Below are positions 52,738-61,636 of a stretch of 64,000 bases of DNA, piece by piece. The stretch comes from Bacillus sp. A301a_S52. Lineage in GTDB: Bacteria; Bacillota; Bacilli; Bacillales; Salisediminibacteriaceae. Made by a program: the position numbers and the translations under genes. Position 1 is the stretch's first letter. Each line of letters opens with the position of its first letter. A model generated the notes under the pieces. It worked only from the letters and a program-made list of their open reading frames with translations, did not search any database and had not been told where the DNA came from. The DNA lies in assembly GCA_024701455.1 (NCBI GenBank), contig JABXYP010000001.1, forward strand, positions 996,001 through 1,060,000, given 5' to 3'.

Positions 52738-55700
52738 TTGGCTAAAAAGTCGTATGCATTCTCCTACCAAGAAGAAAACTGTAAAAGAGAAATATATCAC
52801 AGTAAAGGAGATGAAAAAGTGGTATTTACACATGAGATACGACAGTTAAACGATGATGCGTCACATTACGCTTTAATAATTCACTTTGACGGACAGCTAA
52901 CAGAGTTTGCTAAAGAGCTTGGTAGCACACCGGAAGTAAAACAGGATTTTATGATGAGTGTGAGACAGCTTGCCAAAAATAAATATCCTTCTCTAAAAGT
53001 GACCATTGTTAAAGTGATGGTGGGTGGATTGTTGTTTTCATCTATTCCATTATTTGATAACAAGCCAGTCTCGGCAGCAACCACACAATCTGTTCAAACA
53101 AATTCCATTTATTATCACGTGAAAAAGGATGACACTCTTTGGCTTATTTCACGAGCTTATAATATATCGGTAGACATGATTAAAAGAGCCAATGGACTGA
53201 AGTCAGATGCCCTTGAACCGAATCAACGACTGATACTTCCTCAAGGCTTCCATACTGTACAAGCTGGAGAATCTCTATCCGTAGTGGCGAGGGATTACAA
53301 GATAACAGCGGATGCTATTCGTGAAGCGAACAAGCTATCGGATGATAACATTCGAACGGGCCAATCCTTAATTATTCCAATTATAATAAGTACTACCGTA
53401 CCAGAAACATCACCTGTCCCTGAGAAAGAGCCATCAGCCACACCGATTGCAAATGGGGGGGCTCAGCAAAGTACGTATACCGTCGTGTCAGGCGATAGTT
53501 TATCTCTTATCGCTAAACGTTTCGGCATAACGACAGAAGCCCTCATGACTGCGAATCATTTAACGTCAGATACGATTCGGATAGGACAAACGTTAACCAT
53601 ACCAGGACAAAATCCTACGTCGTCCTCTCCACAGGCTCAAATAATTGATTCCATATACACCGTCGTATCAGGAGACAGCTTGTCAGTTATAGCGAAGCGT
53701 TTCGGGACGACGACAGAGGCGTTGAGAAGTGCGAATAACTTGACGAGTGATGTGTTGCAAGTAGGACAGCGTCTCGTGATTCCAGGAACGACGTCGCCAG
53801 CACCACCGCCAAGCGAAGCAACAAGTACGACGTACACCGTCGTATCAGGAGATAGCCTATCAGTCATAGCGAAGCGTTTCGGGACGACGACAGAGGCGTT
53901 GAGAAGTGCGAATAACTTGACGAGTGATGTGTTGCAAGTAGGACAGCGTCTCGTGATTCCAGGAACGACGTCGCCAGCACCACCGCCAAGCGAAGCAACA
54001 AGTACGACGTACACCGTCGTATCAGGAGACAGCTTGTCAGTCATAGCGAAGCGCTTCGGAACGACGACAGAAGCGTTGAGAAGTGCGAATAACTTGACGA
54101 GTGATGTGTTGCAAGTAGGACAGCGTCTCGTGATTCCAGGAACGACGTCGTCAGCGCCACCGCCAAGCGAAGCAACAAGTACGACGTACACGGTCGTATC
54201 AGGAGACAGCTTGTCAGTCATAGCGAAGCGCTTCGGCACGACGACGGAGGCGTTGAGAAGTGCGAACAACTTGACGAGCGATGTGTTACAAGTAGGGCAG
54301 CGCCTGGTGATCCCAGGAACGACGTCGCCAGCACCACCGCCAAGTGGCTCAACAAGTACGACATACACGGTCGTATCAGGAGACAGCTTGTCAGTTATAG
54401 CGAAGCGTTTCGGGACGACGACAGAGGCGTTGAGAAGTGCGAATAACTTGACGAGTGATGTGTTGCAAGTAGGACAGCGTCTCGTGATTCCAGGAACGAC
54501 GTCGCCAGCACCACCGCCAAGCGAAGCAACAAGTACGACGTACACCGTCGTATCAGGAGATAGCCTATCAGTCATAGCGAAGCGTTTCGGGACGACGACA
54601 GAGGCGTTGAGAAGTGCGAATAACTTGACGAGTGATGTGTTGCAAGTAGGACAGCGTCTCGTGATTCCAGGAACGACGTCGCCAGCACCACCGCCAAGCG
54701 AAGCAACAAGTACGACGTACACCGTCGTATCAGGAGACAGCTTGTCAGTCATAGCGAAGCGCTTCGGAACGACGACAGAAGCGTTGAGAAGTGCGAATAA
54801 CTTGACGAGTGATGTGTTGCAAGTAGGACAGCGTCTCGTGATTCCAGGAACGACGTCGTCAGCGCCACCGCCAAGCGAAGCAACAAGTACGACGTACACG
54901 GTCGTATCAGGAGACAGCTTGTCAGTCATAGCGAAGCGCTTCGGCACGACGACGGAGGCGTTGAGAAGTGCGAACAACTTGACGAGCGATGTGTTACAAG
55001 TAGGGCAGCGCCTGGTGATCCCAGGAACGACGTCGCCAGCACCACCGCCAAGTGGCTCAACAAGTACGACATACACGGTCGTATCAGGAGATAGCTTATC
55101 AGTCATAGCGAAGCGCTTCGGCACGACGACAGAGGCGTTGAGAAGTGCGAACAACTTGACGAGCGATGTGTTGCAAGTAGGACAGCGTCTCGTGATTCCA
55201 GGAACGACGTCGCCAGCACCACCGCCAAGCGAAGCAACAAGTACGACGTACACGGTCGTATCAGGAGATAGCCTATCAGTCATAGCGAAGCGCTTCGGCA
55301 CGACGACGGAGGCGTTGAGAAGTGTCAACAACTTGACGAGTGATGTGTTGCAAGTAGGACAGCGTCTCGTGATTCCAGGAACGACGTCGCCAGCACCACC
55401 GCCAAGTGGCTCAACAAGTACGACATACACGGTCGTATCAGGAGATAGCTTATCAGTCATAGCGAAGCGCTTTGGAACGACGACAGAGGCGTTGAGAAGT
55501 GCGAACAACTTGACGAGCGATGTGTTGCGAATAGGTCAAGTACTAACAATTCCTAATGGTCAAACGACTCCTCCACCAACAGAGGAAAGAACGACCTTTA
55601 CGTATAGAGTTGTGTCGGGTGATACGTTATCTAGTATTGCAACGCGATTTGGCGTGACAGTTACTGCCATAAGAAGTGCCAATCATTTAACAAGTGATAT

Positions 55701-56355
55701 GCTTCAAGTCGGACAAGCACTCACGATACCAGATGGTAAAAATGCCCCGAATCAAACGGGAGTAAATACGATCACTTACACGACACATACGGTTGTGTCG
55801 GGAGATAATATTTGGAATTTAAGTATCCAATATGGCATTCCCCAAACAGAATTACTGAGAACCAACAATTTAACGACGAATAGCTCTCTTTCAATCGGAC
55901 AAAAATTAACTATCCCTGTTCATCATATAGGAGTTAAAGAAGTCGTCAGTGCACGACATGGAGAATTTCTCGATTGGTTCACTGAAGCTCAATATGTGTT
56001 TCCTATTGGAAAAATAGCCACAGTCACCGACTTTGTTACCGGCCAGAGTTTTAAAATAAAACGGACAATAGGTTCTGGTCATGCTGACAGTGAAACATTA
56101 ACCGTCGCAGATTCCAATATTGCCAAATCTATTTGGGGGGGATTTTCATGGACACCACGAGCGGTTATCGTAGAAGTAGACGGAAGGAGACTTGCGGCTA
56201 GTATGGACTTCATGCCTCACGATGTCCAATTTATTACGAACAATGGCATAAACGGTCACTTTGATGTTTATTTTTCTAACAGTATCCGCCATGTGGATGG
56301 TAGGCCAAATGCGCAACACCAATCACAAGTGGAACGGGCAGCAGGACTGCGGTAA
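52738..56355 (+). CDS. Large 16-LysM cell-wall-binding protein
   Basis: 1205 aa. A charged ~85-residue N-terminal part comes before a hydrophobic segment (~87-105) with a possible cleavage site at VSAATT (~113). Sixteen LysM motifs follow, of which eleven (~305-945) are near-identical 59-residue units with a TTSPAPPPSEATST-type linker. The last ~140 residues form a separate domain with GSGHADSETLT, AASMDFMPHD, NGHFDVYFSNS and HQSQVERAAG; I have seen similar His-rich tails on other Bacillus LysM proteins, but know no function. Start is TTG 52738 with only a weak site, so the N-terminus is uncertain. Likely surface-bound to peptidoglycan. Confidence 0.85.
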   Translation: MAKKSYAFSYQEENCKREIYHSKGDEKVVFTHEIRQLNDDASHYALIIHFDGQLTEFAKELGSTPEVKQDFMMSVRQLAKNKYPSLKVTIVKVMVGGLLFSSIPLFDNKPVSAATTQSVQTNSIYYHVKKDDTLWLISRAYNISVDMIKRANGLKSDALEPNQRLILPQGFHTVQAGESLSVVARDYKITADAIREANKLSDDNIRTGQSLIIPIIISTTVPETSPVPEKEPSATPIANGGAQQSTYTVVSGDSLSLIAKRFGITTEALMTANHLTSDTIRIGQTLTIPGQNPTSSSPQAQIIDSIYTVVSGDSLSVIAKRFGTTTEALRSANNLTSDVLQVGQRLVIPGTTSPAPPPSEATSTTYTVVSGDSLSVIAKRFGTTTEALRSANNLTSDVLQVGQRLVIPGTTSPAPPPSEATSTTYTVVSGDSLSVIAKRFGTTTEALRSANNLTSDVLQVGQRLVIPGTTSSAPPPSEATSTTYTVVSGDSLSVIAKRFGTTTEALRSANNLTSDVLQVGQRLVIPGTTSPAPPPSGSTSTTYTVVSGDSLSVIAKRFGTTTEALRSANNLTSDVLQVGQRLVIPGTTSPAPPPSEATSTTYTVVSGDSLSVIAKRFGTTTEALRSANNLTSDVLQVGQRLVIPGTTSPAPPPSEATSTTYTVVSGDSLSVIAKRFGTTTEALRSANNLTSDVLQVGQRLVIPGTTSSAPPPSEATSTTYTVVSGDSLSVIAKRFGTTTEALRSANNLTSDVLQVGQRLVIPGTTSPAPPPSGSTSTTYTVVSGDSLSVIAKRFGTTTEALRSANNLTSDVLQVGQRLVIPGTTSPAPPPSEATSTTYTVVSGDSLSVIAKRFGTTTEALRSVNNLTSDVLQVGQRLVIPGTTSPAPPPSGSTSTTYTVVSGDSLSVIAKRFGTTTEALRSANNLTSDVLRIGQVLTIPNGQTTPPPTEERTTFTYRVVSGDTLSSIATRFGVTVTAIRSANHLTSDMLQVGQALTIPDGKNAPNQTGVNTITYTTHTVVSGDNIWNLSIQYGIPQTELLRTNNLTTNSSLSIGQKLTIPVHHIGVKEVVSARHGEFLDWFTEAQYVFPIGKIATVTDFVTGQSFKIKRTIGSGHADSETLTVADSNIAKSIWGGFSWTPRAVIVEVDGRRLAASMDFMPHDVQFITNNGINGHFDVYFSNSIRHVDGRPNAQHQSQVERAAGLR
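53651..55556 (+). repeat. Eleven 177-bp tandem LysM repeats with a 708-bp block duplication
   Basis: Units repeat every 177 bases (for example TACACCGTCGTATC at 53655 and again at 53832). Silent differences show that units 1-4 and units 5-8 are the same four-unit block duplicated in tandem (about 53662-54370 and 54371-55078). Units 9-11 are further mixtures. Confidence 0.93.
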
Positions 56356-56410
56356 AAAATGTGGCTGGCAAGGTAAGGGCATTTACTTTAAGAATAATGA
56401 ATAACGTAGT

Positions 56411-56450
56411 AATAACAAAAGAGCCTTGCAAAAAAGGCTCTTTTGTTATT
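56411..56450. terminator. Terminator of the LysM gene
   Basis: AATAACAAAAGAGCC and GGCTCTTTTGTTATT form a perfect 15-bp stem; the right arm supplies the T-rich tract. It may serve both strands. Confidence 0.85.
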
Positions 56451-56586
56451 GAAGAACTATATAACCGGAATTGCTACGATCATTAAATGTGCCATATAAT
56501 ACCTCACTTATAGTTAAGTTCTAACAAGAATATGACAAAACGAGCCAAGGATTTAACCCTGTCTCGTTTCTTAAAATCAAAAAGAT

Positions 56587-56739
56587 TTACTTCTTTTTTA
56601 ATACGTCATCCCGCACACCGTGATCTTCAGACAATTTGCGTTTTTTGTTTAACTTCAGCCAAAAATAGACGCCGAATACTAAACTGCCAAAAAAGAAGAA
56701 AAACAAAAACAGTGTATCAAGAGCGAATTCCCATTGCAT
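56587..56739 (-). CDS. 50-aa single-pass membrane protein
   Basis: A short frame missed by usual size cut-offs. ATG 56739 has AGGAG 9 bases upstream, and the stop TAA is at 56587. One very hydrophobic helix (FLFFFFFGSLVFGVYFWL, ~11-28) is followed by a basic tail (KLNKKRK, ending DDVLKKK), giving an N-out/C-in prediction. It lies 12 bases after the DUF2892 gene on the same strand, so they are probably co-transcribed. No family recognised. Confidence 0.65.
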   Translation of the reverse strand: MQWEFALDTLFLFFFFFGSLVFGVYFWLKLNKKRKLSEDHGVRDDVLKKK

Positions 56740-56751
56740 AATGAGAAGCTC

Positions 56752-57009
56752 CTATGAAGGATTGACAGGAGAAAAGTCTTCCTCAAAGTCATCCATTTCT
56801 TTCATATAGCCTTCGTACATGTACACAAGTGGGCAGAATCGGGTAATACCTTCTGCCACGGACATTGATCCGAAGATAACACTTATTAATGGAGAGGATT
56901 GTCGTCTGTAAGTTGGCTTAGCTAAGGTAGCAGCCCCCCAACTGACTAACGTTAGCCCAAAAGTAATTCTAATAAGTGCATTAAGTGTTCCAATGTTAGG
57001 TCTAAACAT
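56752..57009 (-). CDS. DUF2892 (YgaP-type) membrane protein
   Basis: 85 aa with GGAGGAAC before the ATG. N-terminus MFRPNIGTLNALIRITFGLT is typical of DUF2892 proteins, which carry two membrane helices (~12-30 and ~42-62). The tail is acidic (KEMDDFEEDF). In some bacteria the domain is fused to a rhodanese, but not here. It is divergent from yerA. Confidence 0.75.
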   Translation of the reverse strand: MFRPNIGTLNALIRITFGLTLVSWGAATLAKPTYRRQSSPLISVIFGSMSVAEGITRFCPLVYMYEGYMKEMDDFEEDFSPVNPS

Positions 57010-57174
57010 CTTGTTCCTCCTTCGTTTAATGAAAATGTAATAATATCCTTACCTCACTATAGGGAAAATATGTTACTATATTGTAAACGGTTACTTTTAA
57101 CATTTTCCATTTTTAGCGTACTATTTGTGAAAGAATCAACATTTTAAATAACCCTAAAATCAGTTGGTGATAAT

Positions 57175-58923
57175 ATGGTAAAAGGATATTTACATTACTG
57201 GACTAAAAAGCAAATACGTGAACAGCAAGCTGTTGTGAGAGGAGAAATAGCTCCAACTCTTGTCATTAAAAATGCAACATACTTAAATAGCTATCGAAAA
57301 AGCTGGGTGAGTGGGAATGTGTGGATTTACCAAGACCGCATCATTTATACTGGTAAAGCCATGCCTGAAAATATGGTTGGAACAGACATTTTTGATGCCA
57401 CGGATAAATGGGCTGTTCCAGGATATATTGAACATCATGCCCATCCGTTTCAGTTATATCATCCCCTCACACTAGCCAAATATGCATCTGAAAGAGGAAC
57501 AACCACACTTATCAATGATAATATGCCATTCTTTTTTCGTTTAGATAAAAAGAAAGCGCTTACGTTTTTGGAGGACATGCAACAGACCCCTGCAACTATG
57601 TTGTGGTGGGCAAGATACGACAGTCAAACAGAATTAAAAAATGGCAATGATGTTTTTTTGTACTCACATTTAAAGACATGGCTAGATCACCCTTATGTTG
57701 TTCAAGGTGGAGAATTAACCGGATGGCCTCGAGTATTGAGTGGAGACGACCAAATGCTTCATTGGATGCTTGAAACGAAAAATGCACGGAAACCGATTGA
57801 GGGGCATTTGCCAGGGGCCGGAGAAAAGACATTAAGTCAGATGGTAATGATGGGTGTCGATGCGGACCATGAAAGCATGAGTGGAGAAGACATACTCATG
57901 CGGCTGGATGCTGGAATGCGAGCATCATTACGTTATTCGTCCATTAGGCCAGACTTACCTCTTATATTAAAAGAGCTACATGAACAACAATTTTGCCAAT
58001 ATGACCACCTTATGATGACGACAGATGGAGCGCCACCATATTTTTTAAAAGATGGCATGATGGATCGCTTAATTTCCTTAGCGGTAAATGAAGGTGTGCC
58101 ATTTATTGAAGCAGTAAACATGGTAACATTAAATGTAGCAAGGCACTATCATATGGAGGATGTTATGGGGGTGATAGCCCCAGGGAGATCTGCTAATATA
58201 AATGTATTGTCCACTGAAGAGAACCCCCTTCCAAATGATGTTTTGGCAAAAGGAACGTGGGTGCGCAGAGACAATAAACCATGTTTTCCTGATACGGATA
58301 TTCAATGGGGGAATTATGGATTTCCTCCCCTAGAATTAAGTTGGGAACTCACTAGGCAAGATTTTCATTTTTCAATGCCCTTAGGTCTGGAGATGATAAA
58401 TAATGTCATTATGACCCCTTATCAAATTCAGACTGATTTAACGAGAGAAGAATTACCGATTCATTCAGATGAAAATTTTATGATGCTGTGTGATCGAAAT
58501 GGTAGTTGGCTAGTAGCAACGTTAATTAAGGGTTTTGCCAATAACATATATGGCTTTGCCAGTTCGTTTTCAACATCGGGTGATATTATCCTTATAGGAA
58601 AAAGTAAACAAGGCCTCTTGGATGCCTTCGGTCAATTGAAAAAACAAAAGGGAGGCATCACGTTAATTGACCGTGATAAGGTAGCCGCTTCAATCACACT
58701 ACCGCTTGGTGGGATGATGTCCCATCTGCCAATCGACAATGGCTTAGCAGACGAAGAAGCTAAGCTGAAGAATGCACTAAAAGAGAGAGGGTATCGTTTT
58801 GAAGACCCCATCTACAGTTTGCTGTTTTTCTCTGCAACACATTTGCCGTATGTTAGAATCACACAAAAAGGAATCTTTGACGTTAAAAAGAAAAGGGTAC
58901 TCTTTCCTTCAATTATGCGTTAA
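57175..58923 (+). CDS. yerA: YerA, adenine deaminase-like amidohydrolase
   Basis: 582 aa, about the size of B. subtilis YerA. It is an amidohydrolase-superfamily protein: metal-binding HAHPF in GYIEHHAHPF, then EGHLPGAG, a later HESMSGED and the Asp in MTTDGAPPYF. The C-terminal half matches adenine deaminases (TPYQIQT, GGMMSHLP). B. subtilis has a separate main adenine deaminase, and YerA's substrate is less certain. It starts the conserved yerA-yerB-yerC cluster near the pur operon. Confidence 0.92.
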   Translation: MVKGYLHYWTKKQIREQQAVVRGEIAPTLVIKNATYLNSYRKSWVSGNVWIYQDRIIYTGKAMPENMVGTDIFDATDKWAVPGYIEHHAHPFQLYHPLTLAKYASERGTTTLINDNMPFFFRLDKKKALTFLEDMQQTPATMLWWARYDSQTELKNGNDVFLYSHLKTWLDHPYVVQGGELTGWPRVLSGDDQMLHWMLETKNARKPIEGHLPGAGEKTLSQMVMMGVDADHESMSGEDILMRLDAGMRASLRYSSIRPDLPLILKELHEQQFCQYDHLMMTTDGAPPYFLKDGMMDRLISLAVNEGVPFIEAVNMVTLNVARHYHMEDVMGVIAPGRSANINVLSTEENPLPNDVLAKGTWVRRDNKPCFPDTDIQWGNYGFPPLELSWELTRQDFHFSMPLGLEMINNVIMTPYQIQTDLTREELPIHSDENFMMLCDRNGSWLVATLIKGFANNIYGFASSFSTSGDIILIGKSKQGLLDAFGQLKKQKGGITLIDRDKVAASITLPLGGMMSHLPIDNGLADEEAKLKNALKERGYRFEDPIYSLLFFSATHLPYVRITQKGIFDVKKKRVLFPSIMR

Positions 58924-58960
58924 ACTAGAGAAGTGTAGAGAGACGAAAGGATAATTTATA

Positions 58961-60007
58961 ATGAAAACACAAACAATTGGATGTTCAATAATGTTAGCGT
59001 TATTAATCGTTGGCTGTAGCACTAATAACAGTGAAGGCAATTCAGAAGACAATACCGCTTCAGAGAACAATGATTCTGAGCAGGTTGCCCATGCGGAAGA
59101 ATCAAACGCCACTAATGTGTTTCCACTTACCGGCATAAAGACGAGTGAAGATGTGGACCATCGTGCAATCGGTATCATGATTGAAAATTCACAATCGGCT
59201 AGACCGCAATCTGGTTTGAATCAAGCCGATGTGGTGTACGAAGTCTTATCAGAAGGTCACATTACACGGTTGTTGTCGCTGTTTCATAGTCAGCAGCCAG
59301 AGCGAATAGGTCCAGTTAGAAGTGCTAGAAATTATTATGTCCATTTAAACAATGGCTATGATGCTATTTATGCCTCAGCTGGCGGCAGTCCAGGAGCATT
59401 GGAGCTTATAGCTCAGCAAGGGTATCCTCACATCAATGCCTTAAATTATGAGGGGAAATTTTTTACAAGATGGTCTGAACGATCAGCTCCTCACAACATG
59501 TATACTTCTTATAGTCAATTGGTGGATGCCGCGGACCATGTAGGCTTAACGATGTCAGATCGAGAACCCCCTGAGTTGCCATTTTCTGATGAATCAAGTC
59601 TTGATGAGGCTAGTGAAGGCGCGTTTGAAGTGTTTATAGATTACAACAGTACACCTAATAATGTACTATTTGAATATGACGAACAAACAAAACGTTACAT
59701 ACGTTCAGTCGGAGGACAGCGGGCGGATGATCTGGAGACGGGGGAACCAGTCGCCCCTAAAAATGTTTTCGTGGTAGCTGCTTCTCACCAAGTGATTGAT
59801 GACCAAGGTCGGCGAAACATTAATATTGACTCTGGTGGTGCTGCTTATTTGATTCAGAATGGACAAGCAATCGAAGCAGAATGGAAAAATGTTGACGGCG
59901 TCATTTTACCTTTTAAAGATGGAGAGCCATTAAGCTTTTTGCCCGGACAAACGTGGATTAATTTCGTGGAAGATATCGACGATGTGTCGTATCATTCTGC
60001 CCCATGA
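58961..60007 (+). CDS. yerB: YerB lipoprotein (DUF3048)
   Basis: 348 aa. The lipobox LIVGC (Cys ~19) marks a lipoprotein; a Ser/Asn/Glu-rich linker follows. The folded part begins PLTGIKTSEDVDHRAIGIMI and includes RIGPVRSARNYYVHL, GGSPGALE and a C-terminal domain with GQTWINFV, all features of DUF3048/YerB. Function unknown. It lies 37 bases after yerA and 18 before yerC. Confidence 0.92.
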   Translation: MKTQTIGCSIMLALLIVGCSTNNSEGNSEDNTASENNDSEQVAHAEESNATNVFPLTGIKTSEDVDHRAIGIMIENSQSARPQSGLNQADVVYEVLSEGHITRLLSLFHSQQPERIGPVRSARNYYVHLNNGYDAIYASAGGSPGALELIAQQGYPHINALNYEGKFFTRWSERSAPHNMYTSYSQLVDAADHVGLTMSDREPPELPFSDESSLDEASEGAFEVFIDYNSTPNNVLFEYDEQTKRYIRSVGGQRADDLETGEPVAPKNVFVVAASHQVIDDQGRRNINIDSGGAAYLIQNGQAIEAEWKNVDGVILPFKDGEPLSFLPGQTWINFVEDIDDVSYHSAP

Positions 60008-60025
60008 TCGAAGAAAGGATGAAAC

Positions 60026-60331
60026 ATGACCATGCAAATTGATAAATTAAGAGGAAAAGAGTTAGACCAACTTTTTAAAGCGATATTGAGTCTAAAAGAT
60101 GTAGAGGAATGCTATACATTTTTTGATGACCTCTGTACGATGAATGAAATACAGTCTCTCGCCCAGCGACTGGAAGTAGCACGCATGCTCATGGAAGGCG
60201 ACACATACCAACGTATTGAGAAAGACACCGGTGCCAGCACTGCTACAATCTCAAGAGTTAAGCGCTGCATCAACTATGGGAATGACGGGTACAAATTCGC
60301 CTTGGACCGTGTAGCTGAAGAAAAGGAATAA
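60026..60331 (+). CDS. yerC: YerC, TrpR-like DNA-binding protein
   Basis: 101 aa. A TrpR/YerC-YecD helical fold with the helix-turn-helix TYQRIEKDTGASTATISRVK. A ribosome site GAAAGGATG lies before the ATG, with a second ATG at codon 3. The ligand and target genes are not established. It ends the yerA-yerB-yerC unit at a clear terminator. Confidence 0.93.
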   Translation: MTMQIDKLRGKELDQLFKAILSLKDVEECYTFFDDLCTMNEIQSLAQRLEVARMLMEGDTYQRIEKDTGASTATISRVKRCINYGNDGYKFALDRVAEEKE

Positions 60332-60336
60332 TTTTT

Positions 60337-60367
60337 AAAGATCTGGTCGAATCCAGATCTTTTTATT
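60337..60367 (+). terminator. Terminator of the yerABC unit
   Basis: AAAGATCTGG and CCAGATCTTT with loop TCGAAT form a perfect 10-bp stem, followed by TTATTTT. Confidence 0.92.
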
Positions 60368-60401
60368 TTGGAAAGATGAAGAGGCCGCGATGGTGGGAAG
60401 T

Positions 60402-60577
60402 TGCGTAAAAAAGTAGGGTTGTTGCTGAAGAGCTAGGGGTTAATGCTGAAACAAGACAGAGTTGCTGAAAATCAGGGAGAAGCTGCGTGAAAAATAAAGG
60501 TTGTTGCTGAAAATCAAGGCGGAGTTGCGTAAAAAAGTAGGATTGTTGCTGAAAATCAAGAGGTTAATGCTGAAATA
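60402..60577 (+). repeat. 21-bp-period repeat array 2 (3' side of the NERD gene)
   Basis: Unit starts at 60402, 60423, 60444, 60463, 60484, 60505, 60526, 60547 and 60568: all 21 bases apart except one of 19. Units read TGCGTAAAA or TGCTGAAAA plus 12 variable, G-rich bases. The last unit overlaps the 3' end of the NERD gene and gives its stop codon. Confidence 0.85.
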
Positions 60578-61547
60578 GTCCTTTCTTAGAGTACGAATAG
60601 TCAGATGGAAGGCGATAAGCACTATAATTATACTTTCCTATCATCTGGACATTTATCGTTTTGAATAAATAAGTAATCATATTCCTTGAATCTACCTTCA
60701 AAAAAATGCGCGCATGTTTATTTGTAATGACGTTGTTAATTAACAATGAATAATCCTCTAATGCCAGTAAATGCGCAAGTCTTGATTGATATCCACAAAA
60801 GTCACAAATCCACACTGCGTAGTGCCTCTGCATACCATATTCACGACACTTCTCACATCTGACGCCGAAGATCAATTCATTTTTATCAATATTAAATTCT
60901 TTTAAAACATCCAATCTTTTTGGTACATGTAATTCTAATAATTTTTTATTTAAATCGTGAAGCATGTTGAATTGAAGAGTATGTTTAGAGGTTTCTTTTT
61001 CTAATTCACTTATTGTGGTGAGTACTGCATGAGCGTGTAAAACAGAGGAATTCCTATTCTCTATAATTGTAGTAGGATGACTGATAACAACAAAAGGGTT
61101 GATAGTAATTTGAGGGAACCCGTACTTTTTGAGCAAACGACGTAGATGAAAATGCTGCATTTGTACTTGAGATATAGGATCAGGATACCCTTCAGTTTCA
61201 CCGTGGATAGTCCGTCTCATTTGGTTAAGTGATATGTCAAAGGACAGAACTCCAGAGAGATTCTTAATTTCAAAAATGCAAAAAAAAGTTGGTGTAAGGA
61301 GCAATGTATCTAACTGAAAAAAACGGCTCATTCCGTCTGGTAATCTAAGATCATTGATGATGAAGCAGGTGTCTAATTCTAAATAGTCAAGATAATAATC
61401 AAGAGCTAATTCACCTCGATAGCCTTTTTTATACTTCGCTAACATTTCTGCAACTGTAGAGGTTTTAGGATGAGAAGGTGGGAGACGTCGAAGTAAAGAA
61501 TCAAGTTGAAGAAGTGGTACGGGGATCGTACGTGGTTTAGAAATCAA
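60564..61547 (-). CDS. NERD-domain (nuclease-related) protein with zinc-ribbon
   Basis: 327 aa from TTG 61547 with AAAGGAGG 7-8 bases upstream. Residues ~40-150 form the NERD domain: Glu in YRGELALDYYL, Asp in FFQLDTLLLTP and the ExK of IFEIKNLSG, the D-ExK nuclease-like residues. A four-cysteine ribbon CEKC...CDFC follows near ~226-246. NERD proteins are thought to act on nucleic acids, but no target is known. The last codons and stop come from repeat array 2, and array 3 lies just upstream, so the gene is bracketed by the repeats. Confidence 0.82.
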   Translation of the reverse strand: MISKPRTIPVPLLQLDSLLRRLPPSHPKTSTVAEMLAKYKKGYRGELALDYYLDYLELDTCFIINDLRLPDGMSRFFQLDTLLLTPTFFCIFEIKNLSGVLSFDISLNQMRRTIHGETEGYPDPISQVQMQHFHLRRLLKKYGFPQITINPFVVISHPTTIIENRNSSVLHAHAVLTTISELEKETSKHTLQFNMLHDLNKKLLELHVPKRLDVLKEFNIDKNELIFGVRCEKCREYGMQRHYAVWICDFCGYQSRLAHLLALEDYSLLINNVITNKHARIFLKVDSRNMITYLFKTINVQMIGKYNYSAYRLPSDYSYSKKGLFQH

Positions 61548-61636
61548 TAGAATACCTCCTTTTCAAATGACTATTCGACAATAAGGTAGTAAATTCCTTT
61601 TTATAGGGGAGAGAAATTTCAAAGGTAATGAAAGGC

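Noticed and set aside
53637..55508. A 623-codon open frame antisense to the LysM repeats
   Set aside because: It exists because the 177-bp repeat happens to lack stops on that strand; its product is only the repeat read backwards, and it has no ribosome site or signal of its own.
56532..56741. 69-codon plus-strand frame
   Set aside because: It is the complement of the better supported 50-aa membrane-protein gene on the minus strand.
60440..60622. 60-codon minus-strand frame in repeat array 2
   Set aside because: Its repeating LIFSNN pattern is a result of the 21-bp period; it overlaps the end of the NERD gene in another frame.
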